From positions 1 through 60,477 of the forward strand of contig CANQBA010000016.1 of the NCBI GenBank assembly GCA_947589545.1: DNA of 60,477 bases. The letters run 5' to 3'. The stretch is from an uncultured Oscillospiraceae bacterium. Lineage in GTDB: Bacteria; Bacillota; Clostridia; Oscillospirales; Oscillospiraceae. Shown in pieces: positions 1 through 6,160 of this stretch (its first letter is position 1; every line of letters begins with the position of its first letter). The translations under genes and the position numbers were made by a program. The notes below the pieces were generated by a model. The model worked only from the letters and a program-made list of their open reading frames with translations. It was not told where the DNA came from and ran no database searches.

Positions 1-73
1 GTGGATTCGAACCACCGAAGGCATCGCCAGCAGATTTACAGTCTGTCCCCTTTGGCCACTCGGGAACTCCTCC
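1..73 (-). tRNA. tRNA-Tyr (GTA), partial at window edge, duplicate copy
   Basis: The minus strand reads a class II tRNA with anticodon GTA. It is the same gene as at 3612-3696, but its last 12 bases (3' acceptor strand and CCA) lie outside the window. The copy sits on the far side of the inserted element from the intact tRNA-Thr, so it probably lost its original upstream promoter. Whether it is still expressed cannot be judged here. Confidence 0.85.
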
Positions 74-85
74 GTATTCAGTTTC

Positions 86-132
86 TGGAGCTGGTGGACG
101 GATTCGAACCCCCGACCTGCTGATTACAAATC
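86..132 (-). pseudogene. 3' fragment of tRNA-Thr (TGT) left by integration
   Basis: This stretch matches the 3' 47 bases of the intact tRNA-Thr at 3709-3784: CCA end, T-arm, variable region and anticodon loop. It then diverges at 133. The 5' half is missing, so it cannot make a tRNA. It marks the left junction of the integrated element. Confidence 0.9.
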
Positions 133-245
133 GCTTTCGCTATAAAAATCCGGGCATTTCTAAGGCTTTCCGCCCCTTTTTCCTCCGAAATCAGCAGCTC
201 GTCCATGCTGTTTGCTCCACTGTTTCCACCCGCAAATATCGTCCA

Positions 246-306
246 GTGGGTCAACTTGTGGGTCAGCCCACCTTCCATGCGGAAAGTGGGCTGGACGATT
301 CGGATA
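246..306 (+). repeat. Left-arm repeat module (possible integrase arm sites)
   Basis: GTGGGTCA occurs at 246-253 and 258-265, then GACGATTCGGATA at 294-306. The same order, orientation and near-identical spacing occur at the other end of the element (3480-3539). Between the second GGGTCA and the 13-mer lies a small hairpin (GCCCAC/GTGGGC). Arm-type binding sites of lambda-like and Tn916-like integrases are arranged this way, so arm sites are the likely role; this is inference. Confidence 0.55.
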
Positions 307-462
307 ACTCCCCGAAGGAGGGGCAAAAAAGCGATTCGATGATTGCATAGTAACTCCAAGCAGCAGAAAAGTCAAGTATTCAAAAACTGGACCGCTATAA
401 GCAAAAAGAGCCTTTTTCCTCTGCCATACGCCTGTCGTATAAAAGAAAATTAATCTTCGTCA

Positions 463-807
463 TCAATTCTCCCGATTGGCTTTTTCCAACTCCCGGCGCA
501 AACGCGGAATATCCTCGGAAACAGTATCCCAAACGATCCGCAATTCTACACCGGAATATCCGTGGACGATTCGGTTCCGCATCCCGTAAATTTGCCGCCA
601 CGGGATTGCCGGAAAGGCCTCCTTAGCGGCATCGCTCAAGGAGTTTTTTGCCAGCTCCCCGATTGGCATCAGATTGAACACCGTGGCTTCCACGCGCATG
701 GGGTTGGCCTCAAAGTCGGAAAGGGAGGTGCAGTCTTTGCAATACCTCAACACCGCCTCCGTGTGTTCCTGAAGCTTACGCAGTACCCTGCGATCTTTAT
801 CGTCCAT
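463..807 (-). CDS. HEPN-domain toxin, HepT-like (DUF86)
   Basis: This 114-residue protein is the likely RNase toxin of a HEPN/MNT module. The family motif R-x4-H-x-Y is present at R77-H82-Y84 (RNRIVHGY), which is the predicted ribonuclease site and the tyrosine that the partner is known to AMPylate in studied homologues. The start at 807 is chosen because it lies just inside the end of the upstream nucleotidyltransferase gene (11-base overlap); a longer reading to 873 would run deep into that gene. The usual length for the family is 110-140 residues. In the element it may act in stabilisation or defence. Confidence 0.85.
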   Translation of the reverse strand: MDDKDRRVLRKLQEHTEAVLRYCKDCTSLSDFEANPMRVEATVFNLMPIGELAKNSLSDAAKEAFPAIPWRQIYGMRNRIVHGYSGVELRIVWDTVSEDIPRLRRELEKANREN

Positions 808-1096
808 AGATCGGCACCCCGCTTTCACGAATCTCACGGTCGATTCTGGAGCCGCTGTCGATTTGCCTGACATCCAACAGATCGACCGGGGTCTCCAGAG
901 ATGAGGCTACGTCCTCCAAAAGCCCAAAAAACGCCAGACCGCGAAGCCCGCTGTCCACAAGGATGTCCACATCACTGCGCGGCGTCGCGGTTCCTTTCGC
1001 GTACGAGCCGAAAAGCACGGCCTGTCTGACGCCGTTCCGCTCGAAAATAGGCGTCAGGAGCTCCTTCAGTTCAGGAACGGTATAAACCTTGCTCAT
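797..1096 (-). CDS. MNT-family nucleotidyltransferase antitoxin, MntA-like
   Basis: This 99-residue minimal nucleotidyltransferase carries G30-S31-x10-D42-x-D44, the family's metal and nucleotide binding motif, and a third acidic strand later (TPVDLLDV). In characterised HEPN/MNT pairs the MNT protein adds AMP to the toxin's tyrosine and neutralises it. It is first in the two-gene operon and overlaps the HEPN gene by 11 bases, so the two are translationally coupled. An AT-rich stretch at 1130-1170 upstream is the likely promoter region, but no clear -35/-10 pair is visible. Confidence 0.88.
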   Translation of the reverse strand: MSKVYTVPELKELLTPIFERNGVRQAVLFGSYAKGTATPRSDVDILVDSGLRGLAFFGLLEDVASSLETPVDLLDVRQIDSGSRIDREIRESGVPIYGR

Positions 1097-1429
1097 GCGG
1101 ACACTCCTCTCTTCGCAATGATGTCAACGATTGGCTACTTGCCTACGATATAGTATAGCATAAAAGCGTATAAAAAGCAACTCGCGATTGTGACAGTGAT
1201 GCTATCCAACAAATATTCCTCTGCCGTATGCCATCAACCACAGCCCCTCAAATTCTGCGGTGGACCCCCTGCAATTTTTGGAGGGGAATAGTATTAACAA
1301 GACGTAGAGCAACAAATATAAAGCCCTTCCAAACGGCCTTCAGCGCGCGGTTTCTCCGTTTTGCCGATACGGTTTCTCTCGACTTTTCCGCCCCTCTGCG
1401 GTATTGTGTGTTGCCAAGGAGTGATGAAA

Positions 1430-1705
1430 ATGGAGAATCTAATCAACGAACTCTATTACGGCAACATCCGCCCGGTCGAGCAAATAGGTGGGCTCACAGC
1501 GGAAGCTACGGCTATCATGAAGCGGGTGCATGAGAACGAGGACAAGCTGGAAGCAAGCCTCAACGAGCAGGAAAAGGAGCTGCTTCACACCAGCCAGAAT
1601 GACCGCCTTGATGTCACCTGTATCATCGAGGAAAAACGCTTCCGTGAAGCCTTTATCCTTGGGGCGAGATTGATGGTTGAAATCCTCACAGGAGGCCCTA
1701 AATAA
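1430..1705 (+). CDS. DUF6809-like small protein
   Basis: This 91-residue acidic, helical protein begins MENLINELYYGNIRP. It resembles small proteins of the DUF6809 type often found in Firmicutes mobile elements; the function is unknown. The start at 1430 is chosen over 1424 because AAGGAG at 1416-1421 sits 8 bases before 1430 but only 2 before 1424. It lies between the divergent toxin-antitoxin operon and the integrase and is probably element cargo or a regulator. The family assignment comes from memory of the motif. Confidence 0.7.
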   Translation: MENLINELYYGNIRPVEQIGGLTAEATAIMKRVHENEDKLEASLNEQEKELLHTSQNDRLDVTCIIEEKRFREAFILGARLMVEILTGGPK

Positions 1706-2236
1706 TTGCGGGAGTTCCCCGCAAAAGGCAAAATGCGTGGTTGGTTGTTTCCTGCCGGCAAGGTAGTTATACCATAAGGGGCTCAAACCGTCAACAGGCT
1801 TAACAACGCCGTGAGGGCGTTGTTGGGCCTGTACGCGATTTTATGGCAGAGGGTAAGAAACGTCACCTCCGGTGCAGTAAAAGGCCGTGTTGCGCGTTTG
1901 TGCGCGAAAAGAATTTTCCTCTCTGCACATAATTCTCCAGCTTCGGGAGGGCAACGCTGAAGCGAATTTCCGGCCCTTTTTCAAGGGAAAAAGGCCGTTC
2001 GATTGTCATGAGATAGTCATGAGTGCAGAGGAAAAACTCTCCCGTTTGGGAGAGGCAAGCATCGCATTTGTCTGTACACCGGGCAAGCCCGGCGTCCGCC
2101 AAATGCTTTTCCGGGCGGTAGCCCGGACCCACTGAGAGCAAAAAATTATTCGTTTGTACACAATTTTCCACTGGCTATTTGGCCGCAAGGATGGTATGTT
2201 GTGTGTTTGCCAAAAAGGCGAAAGGAGATGCACAAC
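1706..2236. other. 530-base region without a convincing gene inside the element
   Basis: No reading frame here has a good ribosome site and a recognisable product. A frame starting at 2019 (38 codons) is possible but unsupported. The region holds hairpins: a perfect 9-bp stem at 1802-1824 (AACAACGCC, loop GTGAG), a GGCC(N)TTTTTC/GAAAAAGGCC hairpin near 1971-1996 and TCCGGGC/GCCCGGA near 2110-2127. It also has an inverted pair, TTTTCCTCTCTGCAC with GTGCAGAGGAAAA. It could hold a small RNA, a decayed gene or a recombination-accessory site. Confidence 0.5.
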
Positions 2237-3385
2237 ATGGTAAAACGCAGAGCCAACGGCGAGGGGAATATACGAAAGAGGCCGGACGGGAGATGGGAAG
2301 GACGGTATGTTGCGGGGCATGATGAAAACGGGAAGGCTATCCGCAAGAACGTCCTCGGCAGGACCCAAGCGGAGGTCAAGGAGAAGCTGAAGCAGGCCAT
2401 CGGGGAATGTGCAGAGGTTGACGTTGAACGGGCTGCGGAATACACGGTGGCTGCATGGGTCAGAACATGGTACGAGACGTACTCGAAACCGCACGTCAGG
2501 GAGAGTACGCAGAGGTTCTACGAGGACTACATTGAACACCATGTCGTACCGAGGATTGGCAACATTAAGCTGGCGAAGCTGACAGGGCGGGACATACAGA
2601 AGATGTACAACGACGTCAAAGCTAAAGGGCGAATCAGGAAAAAGTCAGACGGGGATACAAGCCTGAGCGTCAGTTACGTTCGTGGCCTGCACATGATGCT
2701 CCACAACTGCCTTGATCGGGCGGTGAGGGAACGGTTGATTGTCCGAAACCCTACGGAGGACTGTATTGTTCCCAAGCTCGAAAAGAAGGAAATGCACATC
2801 CTGCACCCGGAAGACATCAGCGCATACCTCAGAGAAGCAGAGAAACGGGGCGTTCTGGCGATGTTCTTCCTTGAATTGACCACAGGACTCCGCAAAGGAG
2901 AACTGGTTGCCCTCCTCTGGTCTGATCTCGACGAGAAGTCAATGACGCTGAACGTCTGCAAACAGGCCGTGGGGGTCAAGGGCGGAGGGGTGAAGGTTAC
3001 CCGCCCCAAAACGGAAACCTCCATTCGAAAAATCTCTCTGTCGCAGGAGACTATCGACGTCCTGAAACGGGAGCATGAGAAACACCCAGAACTTGAAATC
3101 ATGTTCCCCTCCCCGAAGACACTGGGTATGTACTACCCCGACTCCATCACCGCCATCCACAACAAAATCCTGAAGTCAGCCGGCCTCCCGCACATTCGCC
3201 TGCACGATCTGAGACATACCTTCGCAACCCTTGCGCTGCAAAACGGTGTGGACGTGAAAACCGTCTCCAGCATCCTCGGCCACTACGACGCAGGTTTCAC
3301 GCTCCGCACCTACACCCACGTCACCACAAAGATGCAGGAAGAAGCCGCCGCAACCATAGGCAAACTGATTGGGGCAAATGTATGA
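2237..3385 (+). CDS. int: Site-specific tyrosine recombinase (integrase)
   Basis: This 382-residue integrase of the phage/Tn916 type inserts and excises the element. An AP2-like arm-binding region lies at about 1-55, a core-binding SAM-like domain at about 70-175 and the catalytic domain after 185. The catalytic set is complete: R219 (TGLRKGE), K258, H323-x2-R326 (HDLRHTF), H349 (LGHYD) and nucleophile Y359. The start at 2237 has AAAGGAG at 2221-2227; the upstream ATG at 2228 touches the ribosome site and is unlikely. It faces the right repeat, as expected for an integrase beside its attachment site. Confidence 0.95.
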   Translation: MVKRRANGEGNIRKRPDGRWEGRYVAGHDENGKAIRKNVLGRTQAEVKEKLKQAIGECAEVDVERAAEYTVAAWVRTWYETYSKPHVRESTQRFYEDYIEHHVVPRIGNIKLAKLTGRDIQKMYNDVKAKGRIRKKSDGDTSLSVSYVRGLHMMLHNCLDRAVRERLIVRNPTEDCIVPKLEKKEMHILHPEDISAYLREAEKRGVLAMFFLELTTGLRKGELVALLWSDLDEKSMTLNVCKQAVGVKGGGVKVTRPKTETSIRKISLSQETIDVLKREHEKHPELEIMFPSPKTLGMYYPDSITAIHNKILKSAGLPHIRLHDLRHTFATLALQNGVDVKTVSSILGHYDAGFTLRTYTHVTTKMQEEAAATIGKLIGANV

Positions 3386-3413
3386 GCAAAAAACCACCCC
3401 GCCATAACTAAAA

Positions 3414-3444
3414 AAGGCCGTGGGACGCCAAATCCCACGGCCTT
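3414..3444 (-). terminator. Rho-independent terminator, best on minus strand
   Basis: A perfect 12-bp stem (AAGGCCGTGGGA, loop CGCCAAA) is followed on the minus strand by a T-run. It lies 28 bases after the integrase stop. On the plus strand there is no T-run, so it mainly stops transcription entering from the tRNA side; it may also shape the integrase mRNA end. Confidence 0.65.
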
Positions 3445-3479
3445 GTGCTATCCTATTCTTTCCGCTCCGAAATCCCGTT

Positions 3480-3539
3480 GGGGTCAGAAAGGGGTCAGAG
3501 GCGGTGATAGGCAAAAATGCGACATAGACGATTCGGATA
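3480..3539 (+). repeat. Right-arm repeat module (possible integrase arm sites)
   Basis: GGGGTCAGA occurs at 3480-3488 and 3491-3499, then GACGATTCGGATA at 3527-3539. It matches the left-end module at 246-306 in order, orientation and spacing (second GGGTCA to 13-mer, 34-35 bases). It sits between the integrase stop and the tRNA terminator, where arm sites would be expected. Confidence 0.55.
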
Positions 3540-3573
3540 GCTGATTTCTTCATCTTTCCATTCCCAGAAATAA

Positions 3574-3611
3574 CAAAGATCCCGATTTTGTTCTCAAAAT
3601 CGGGATCTTTG
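3574..3611 (-). terminator. Terminator of the tRNA-Thr/tRNA-Tyr operon
   Basis: A perfect 17-bp stem (CAAAGATCCCGATTTTG with loop AGAA on the minus strand) directly abuts the CCA end of tRNA-Tyr. A short T-rich stretch follows. It belongs to the element side of the junction, so the element seems to supply the terminator for the rebuilt tRNA operon. Confidence 0.75.
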
Positions 3612-3696
3612 TGGTGGAGGAGGGTGGATTCGAACCACCGAAGGCATCGCCAGCAGATTTACAGTCTGTCCCCTTTGGCCACTCGGGAACTCCTCC
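3612..3696 (-). tRNA. tRNA-Tyr (GTA)
   Basis: This is a complete class II tRNA of 85 bases: acceptor stem GGAGGAG/CTCCTCC, discriminator A, encoded CCA, anticodon GTA and a long variable arm. It lies 12 bases downstream of tRNA-Thr on the same strand and shares its transcript. Confidence 0.95.
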
Positions 3697-3755
3697 ATAT
3701 TCAGTTTCTGGAGCTGGTGGACGGATTCGAACCCCCGACCTGCTGATTACAAATC
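3624..3755. repeat. Right copy of the element-flanking direct repeat (att region)
   Basis: This is the partner of 1-132, with one mismatch in the spacer between the two tRNAs. Here identity ends inside an intact tRNA-Thr gene, so this end keeps the chromosomal 5' half of the tRNA while the element provides the 3' half and the following tRNA-Tyr. Confidence 0.9.
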
Positions 3756-3784
3756 AGCTGCTCTACCAGCTGAGCTACACCAGC
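3709..3784 (-). tRNA. tRNA-Thr (TGT)
   Basis: This is a complete 76-base tRNA: acceptor GCTGGTG/CACCAGC, anticodon TGT, encoded CCA. It is the integration target of the element at 1-3755 and is first gene of a two-tRNA operon with tRNA-Tyr. Its 3' half lies in the repeated att region. Confidence 0.95.
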
Positions 3785-3867
3785 GTTCCGCTCATCAGCA
3801 AGTGATATGATATCAAAAACCGCGGCTTTTGTCAACAATAATTTTTCGTTTTTTGAACAATTTCTTC

Positions 3868-3896
3868 TTGACAGTTTATAGCTATATAGCTATAAT
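3868..3896 (+). promoter_or_regulatory. sdpRI promoter with overlapping palindromic operator
   Basis: TTGACA at 3868-3873, a 17-base spacer and TATAAT at 3891-3896 form a consensus promoter. A perfect 18-bp palindrome, TATAGCTATATAGCTATA (3877-3894), fills the spacer and enters the -10. A repressor bound there would block RNA polymerase. The downstream ArsR-type protein is the obvious candidate, giving autorepression as in B. subtilis sdpRI. Confidence 0.85.
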
Positions 3897-3919
3897 AGAA
3901 AATAAAGAGGTGATTTTAA

Positions 3920-4213
3920 ATGGCGGAGGACTTTTTCGGGGCGCTGGCCAGTCCCTACCGGCGGGAGATCATACGTCTTTTAAAATGGCGGAGCCTGTCG
4001 GCGGGAGAGATCGCGGCGCACTTTGACATTGCCCAGCCGTCGGTATCGCGGCATTTGGACATTCTCAAGCAGGCGGAGATCGTCACCTGTGAGCGCAAGG
4101 CCAACCAGATGATCTACTCTCTCAACCTGTCGATGATGGACGAGATGTTCGTCCGTCTGGCCGATCTGCTCTCCGTGCCCCGTGAACAGCAGGAAAAGGA
4201 GGCGGAAATATGA
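3920..4213 (+). CDS. ArsR-family repressor, SdpR-like
   Basis: This 97-residue winged-helix regulator has a recognition helix around residues 34-53 (IAQPSVSRHLDILKQAEI), typical of ArsR proteins. I see no metal-binding CxC motif, in line with the SdpR/autorepressor branch. It has an AGAGGTGA ribosome site and overlaps the next gene by ATGA. Together with the SdpI-like gene it mirrors the B. subtilis sdpRI immunity operon, where membrane SdpI sequesters SdpR when toxin is present. That mechanism is known for B. subtilis and inferred here. Confidence 0.88.
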   Translation: MAEDFFGALASPYRREIIRLLKWRSLSAGEIAAHFDIAQPSVSRHLDILKQAEIVTCERKANQMIYSLNLSMMDEMFVRLADLLSVPREQQEKEAEI

Positions 4214-4839
4214 ACCCGGAGCGTGCAAAGCTGCTGATTGCCTTCCTCAGCGTCGCGGGAATTCTCGCTGTCCTCCTGGGGGGCGTCGTGGGGTGCGCTG
4301 TCGCCGGAGCTTGCACTGCGGTCATGATGGTGATCTACTTGAAAAACATCGCGGCCATCTCCAACATCTCCGAGGACAACCCCAAAGTCAGAACCCTGCG
4401 GGGCGTCACGGTCTTTTCGGCGGTCTATATGATCGCCGCCGTGCTCTTCGCCGTTGCCGTCAACAAAGGCATGTTCGACAGGCTTACGGAGAAAATGAGT
4501 CCCAAGGAGTTTGACACCGCCGTAAAGCTCCTGATGGCGGCGTTCCTGGCCCTGCCCATGGCGGTCTACGGCAACACGGCCCCCAAGCTGCCCTTCAACC
4601 GCTTCGCGGGACTGCGGCTCCCCTGGACGGTGCGGGATGAGCAGACGTGGCTCATCGCCCACCGTATTCTGGGCTATCTGTCCCTGCCGCTGGCGATCCT
4701 CCTCTTTGTCCCGGTGCGCGCCGGGATGAACTATGAGGACTACGCGAAATTCTGGTGGACTGGCGATCTTCTTCTGTGGATCGGGATCCCCGGGGTCGTT
4801 TCCGCCGTTTTTTACTGGAGAAAGTTCTCGGGAAGGTAA
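4210..4839 (+). CDS. SdpI-family membrane immunity protein
   Basis: This 209-residue membrane protein has about six hydrophobic segments. The first pair matches the DUF1648-like N-terminal region, and the C-terminal half carries the SdpI signature (GNTAPKLPFNRFAGLRLPWT around residues 121-140, followed by a DEQTW stretch). SdpI confers resistance to the SdpC killing factor in B. subtilis and signals to SdpR. No sdpC-like toxin gene is nearby, so it may protect against foreign toxins. It is translationally coupled to the repressor gene and followed by a strong terminator. Confidence 0.88.
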   Translation: MNPERAKLLIAFLSVAGILAVLLGGVVGCAVAGACTAVMMVIYLKNIAAISNISEDNPKVRTLRGVTVFSAVYMIAAVLFAVAVNKGMFDRLTEKMSPKEFDTAVKLLMAAFLALPMAVYGNTAPKLPFNRFAGLRLPWTVRDEQTWLIAHRILGYLSLPLAILLFVPVRAGMNYEDYAKFWWTGDLLLWIGIPGVVSAVFYWRKFSGR

Positions 4840-4865
4840 AAGCGGTCGAAAATTCCAAAATAACC

Positions 4866-4904
4866 GGATCCCCGGGGCCTTTCGTCCCCGGGGATCCGCG
4901 TTTT
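4866..4904 (+). terminator. Terminator after sdpRI
   Basis: A perfect 12-bp stem GGATCCCCGGGG with an 8-base loop is followed by GCGTTTT. It lies 26 bases after the SdpI-like stop and before the convergent acyl carrier protein gene, so it probably serves the plus-strand operon. Confidence 0.8.
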
Positions 4905-4918
4905 ATGGAAAATTTCTG

Positions 4919-5146
4919 TTATTTATTCAGCTTTTCCACCAGCTCGGCGAAATCGCCCACGGTCTGGATGTCCTCAAGGGAGTCCTGGGGGATCATGATG
5001 CCGAAGTGATCCTCCACCTCGGAGACGAACTCCACCAGATCCAGAGAATCGATGTCCAGGTCGGTGCGCAGATTGGTGGTGGCGGTGATGGTGTCGGCGT
5101 CCACATCCAGGACGCTGACCATGATGTCACGGATTTCTTCAAACAT
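4919..5146 (-). CDS. acpP: Acyl carrier protein
   Basis: This 75-residue acidic four-helix protein has the phosphopantetheine attachment motif D-S-L at about residues 33-35 (DIDSLDLVE). It carries acyl chains during fatty acid or specialised acyl synthesis. It lies 48 bases after khpB on the same strand, with GGAGGTACC as ribosome site, and is apparently the last gene of the rpmH-rnpA-yidD-yidC-khpB operon. No other fatty-acid gene is nearby. It could be the housekeeping ACP or an extra copy. Confidence 0.9.
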   Translation of the reverse strand: MFEEIRDIMVSVLDVDADTITATTNLRTDLDIDSLDLVEFVSEVEDHFGIMIPQDSLEDIQTVGDFAELVEKLNK

Positions 5147-5194
5147 ATTGGTACCTCCAATATAAATTAATAATGCCCTTTTTAACCCGTACTG

Positions 5195-6160
5195 TCAGTT
5201 CCACTCCCGAACCGTCTTGTCCACCGGGGGCTTCTCGGGGGCCTGGGGCGCGGCGGAGGGATAGGCGGGACGGGACGAATAGCCGTTCCCGGAGCGGCGC
5301 GGAGGCCGGCTGTCGCGGCGGTCATCCCTGCGCGGGCGGTCGTCCCTGCGGGACTGGTAGACGTCCTTGGGGGCCGTCTCCGGGTCGTAGGCCACCACCA
5401 CGCGGCGGTTGGGTTCCGTGCCGGTGGAATAGGTGGTGACGCCCTCGAAGTCCTGCAGGGCGGTGTGGATCACATGGCGCTCGTAGGCGTTCATGGGCTC
5501 CAGGGTCTGATTCCTGCGGTAGCGAATCACTCTGGCGGCGGTCTTGCGGGCAAGGCCGGTCAGGGCGTCGGCGCGCTTGGCGCGGTAATTCTCCGCGTCG
5601 ATGTTGACCCGGGTGCGCTCGTCGGAGCCCGAGTTCAGCACATAGTTGGTCAGGTGCTGAATGGCGTCCAGCGTCTCGCCCCGGCGGCCGATGAGGGCGC
5701 CCACACGCTCGCCGGACAGCTCCACGCAGATGGTGCCCGTCTCCGGGTCGATGACGGCGTCGGCTTTCGCCTCTACGCCCATGCGCTCAAAAAGGCCGTC
5801 CAGGAAGGCGCTCACCTTCTCCACATCCTCCGGTGTGGCGGGGGCGGCGGGCTTGCGCTCATGCTCCGCGGGGGCGGGCTTGGGCGCGGCCTTGGGAGCG
5901 GCGGGCTTCGCCGTGGCCTTGGGGGCCGCGGGCTTCGCCGCGGGACGGGGCGTGGGCTTGGGTTCCGGGATTGGCTCGGGATCCGGCTCCTCCCAGGTGA
6001 CCTTTATTTTGGCGGGGGAAGCGCCAAAGCCGAGAAAACCGGACTTGGCCCGCTCTAAGACCATGACCGACACGTCGTCCCGGCTCATGCCAAGCTCACG
6101 CAGGGCGTTGGCAATGGCGTCGTCCTCGGTGCGGCCGGTCGCCTCAATAGATTTTATCAT
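5195..6160 (-). CDS. khpB: RNA-binding protein KhpB (Jag/SpoIIIJ-associated)
   Basis: This 321-residue protein has three parts. Residues 1-55 form the Jag N-terminal domain (GRTEDDAIANAL, GFLGFGASPAK). Residues about 65-110 are a low-complexity Pro/Ala/Lys linker. After it come a KH domain (GERVGALIGRRGETLDAIQ) and an R3H domain (RRNQTLEPMNAYERHVIHT). A basic Arg/Pro-rich tail of about 60 residues follows. KhpB with KhpA binds RNA and affects cell division and envelope growth in other Firmicutes. Its start overlaps the yidC stop (ATGA). The long linker and tail make it larger than the B. subtilis protein (about 208 residues). Confidence 0.92.
   Translation of the reverse strand: MIKSIEATGRTEDDAIANALRELGMSRDDVSVMVLERAKSGFLGFGASPAKIKVTWEEPDPEPIPEPKPTPRPAAKPAAPKATAKPAAPKAAPKPAPAEHERKPAAPATPEDVEKVSAFLDGLFERMGVEAKADAVIDPETGTICVELSGERVGALIGRRGETLDAIQHLTNYVLNSGSDERTRVNIDAENYRAKRADALTGLARKTAARVIRYRRNQTLEPMNAYERHVIHTALQDFEGVTTYSTGTEPNRRVVVAYDPETAPKDVYQSRRDDRPRRDDRRDSRPPRRSGNGYSSRPAYPSAAPQAPEKPPVDKTVREWN

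Larger units (their letters stand above)
1..132. repeat. Left copy of the element-flanking direct repeat (att region)
   Basis: Bases 1-132 match 3624-3755 with one difference (G at 74, A at 3697). The repeat holds a tRNA-Tyr gene and the 3' part of a tRNA-Thr gene, including its anticodon loop. Identity stops exactly at 132/3755, inside the tRNA-Thr anticodon stem. It may continue left beyond the window. This is the junction expected from tyrosine-recombinase integration, although most such tRNA repeats are much shorter. Confidence 0.9.
1..3755. mobile_element. Small integrative element inserted in tRNA-Thr
   Basis: A 3.6-kb segment lies between two copies of a 132-bp direct repeat containing tRNA sequence. 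It carries a tyrosine recombinase near the right repeat, a HEPN/MNT toxin-antitoxin pair near the left repeat and a DUF6809 gene. I see no replication, relaxase, transfer or excisionase gene. It could be a minimal integrative element, a satellite that needs help from another element, or a decayed remnant. Intact tRNA-Thr and tRNA-Tyr genes are kept at the right end. Confidence 0.85.

Noticed and set aside
78-359. 93-codon minus-strand frame at the element's left end
   Set aside because: It reads through the tRNA-Thr fragment, has no ribosome site and shows no family resemblance.
2019-2135. Small gene of 38 codons before the integrase
   Set aside because: No convincing ribosome site and no recognisable product; overlaps hairpins.
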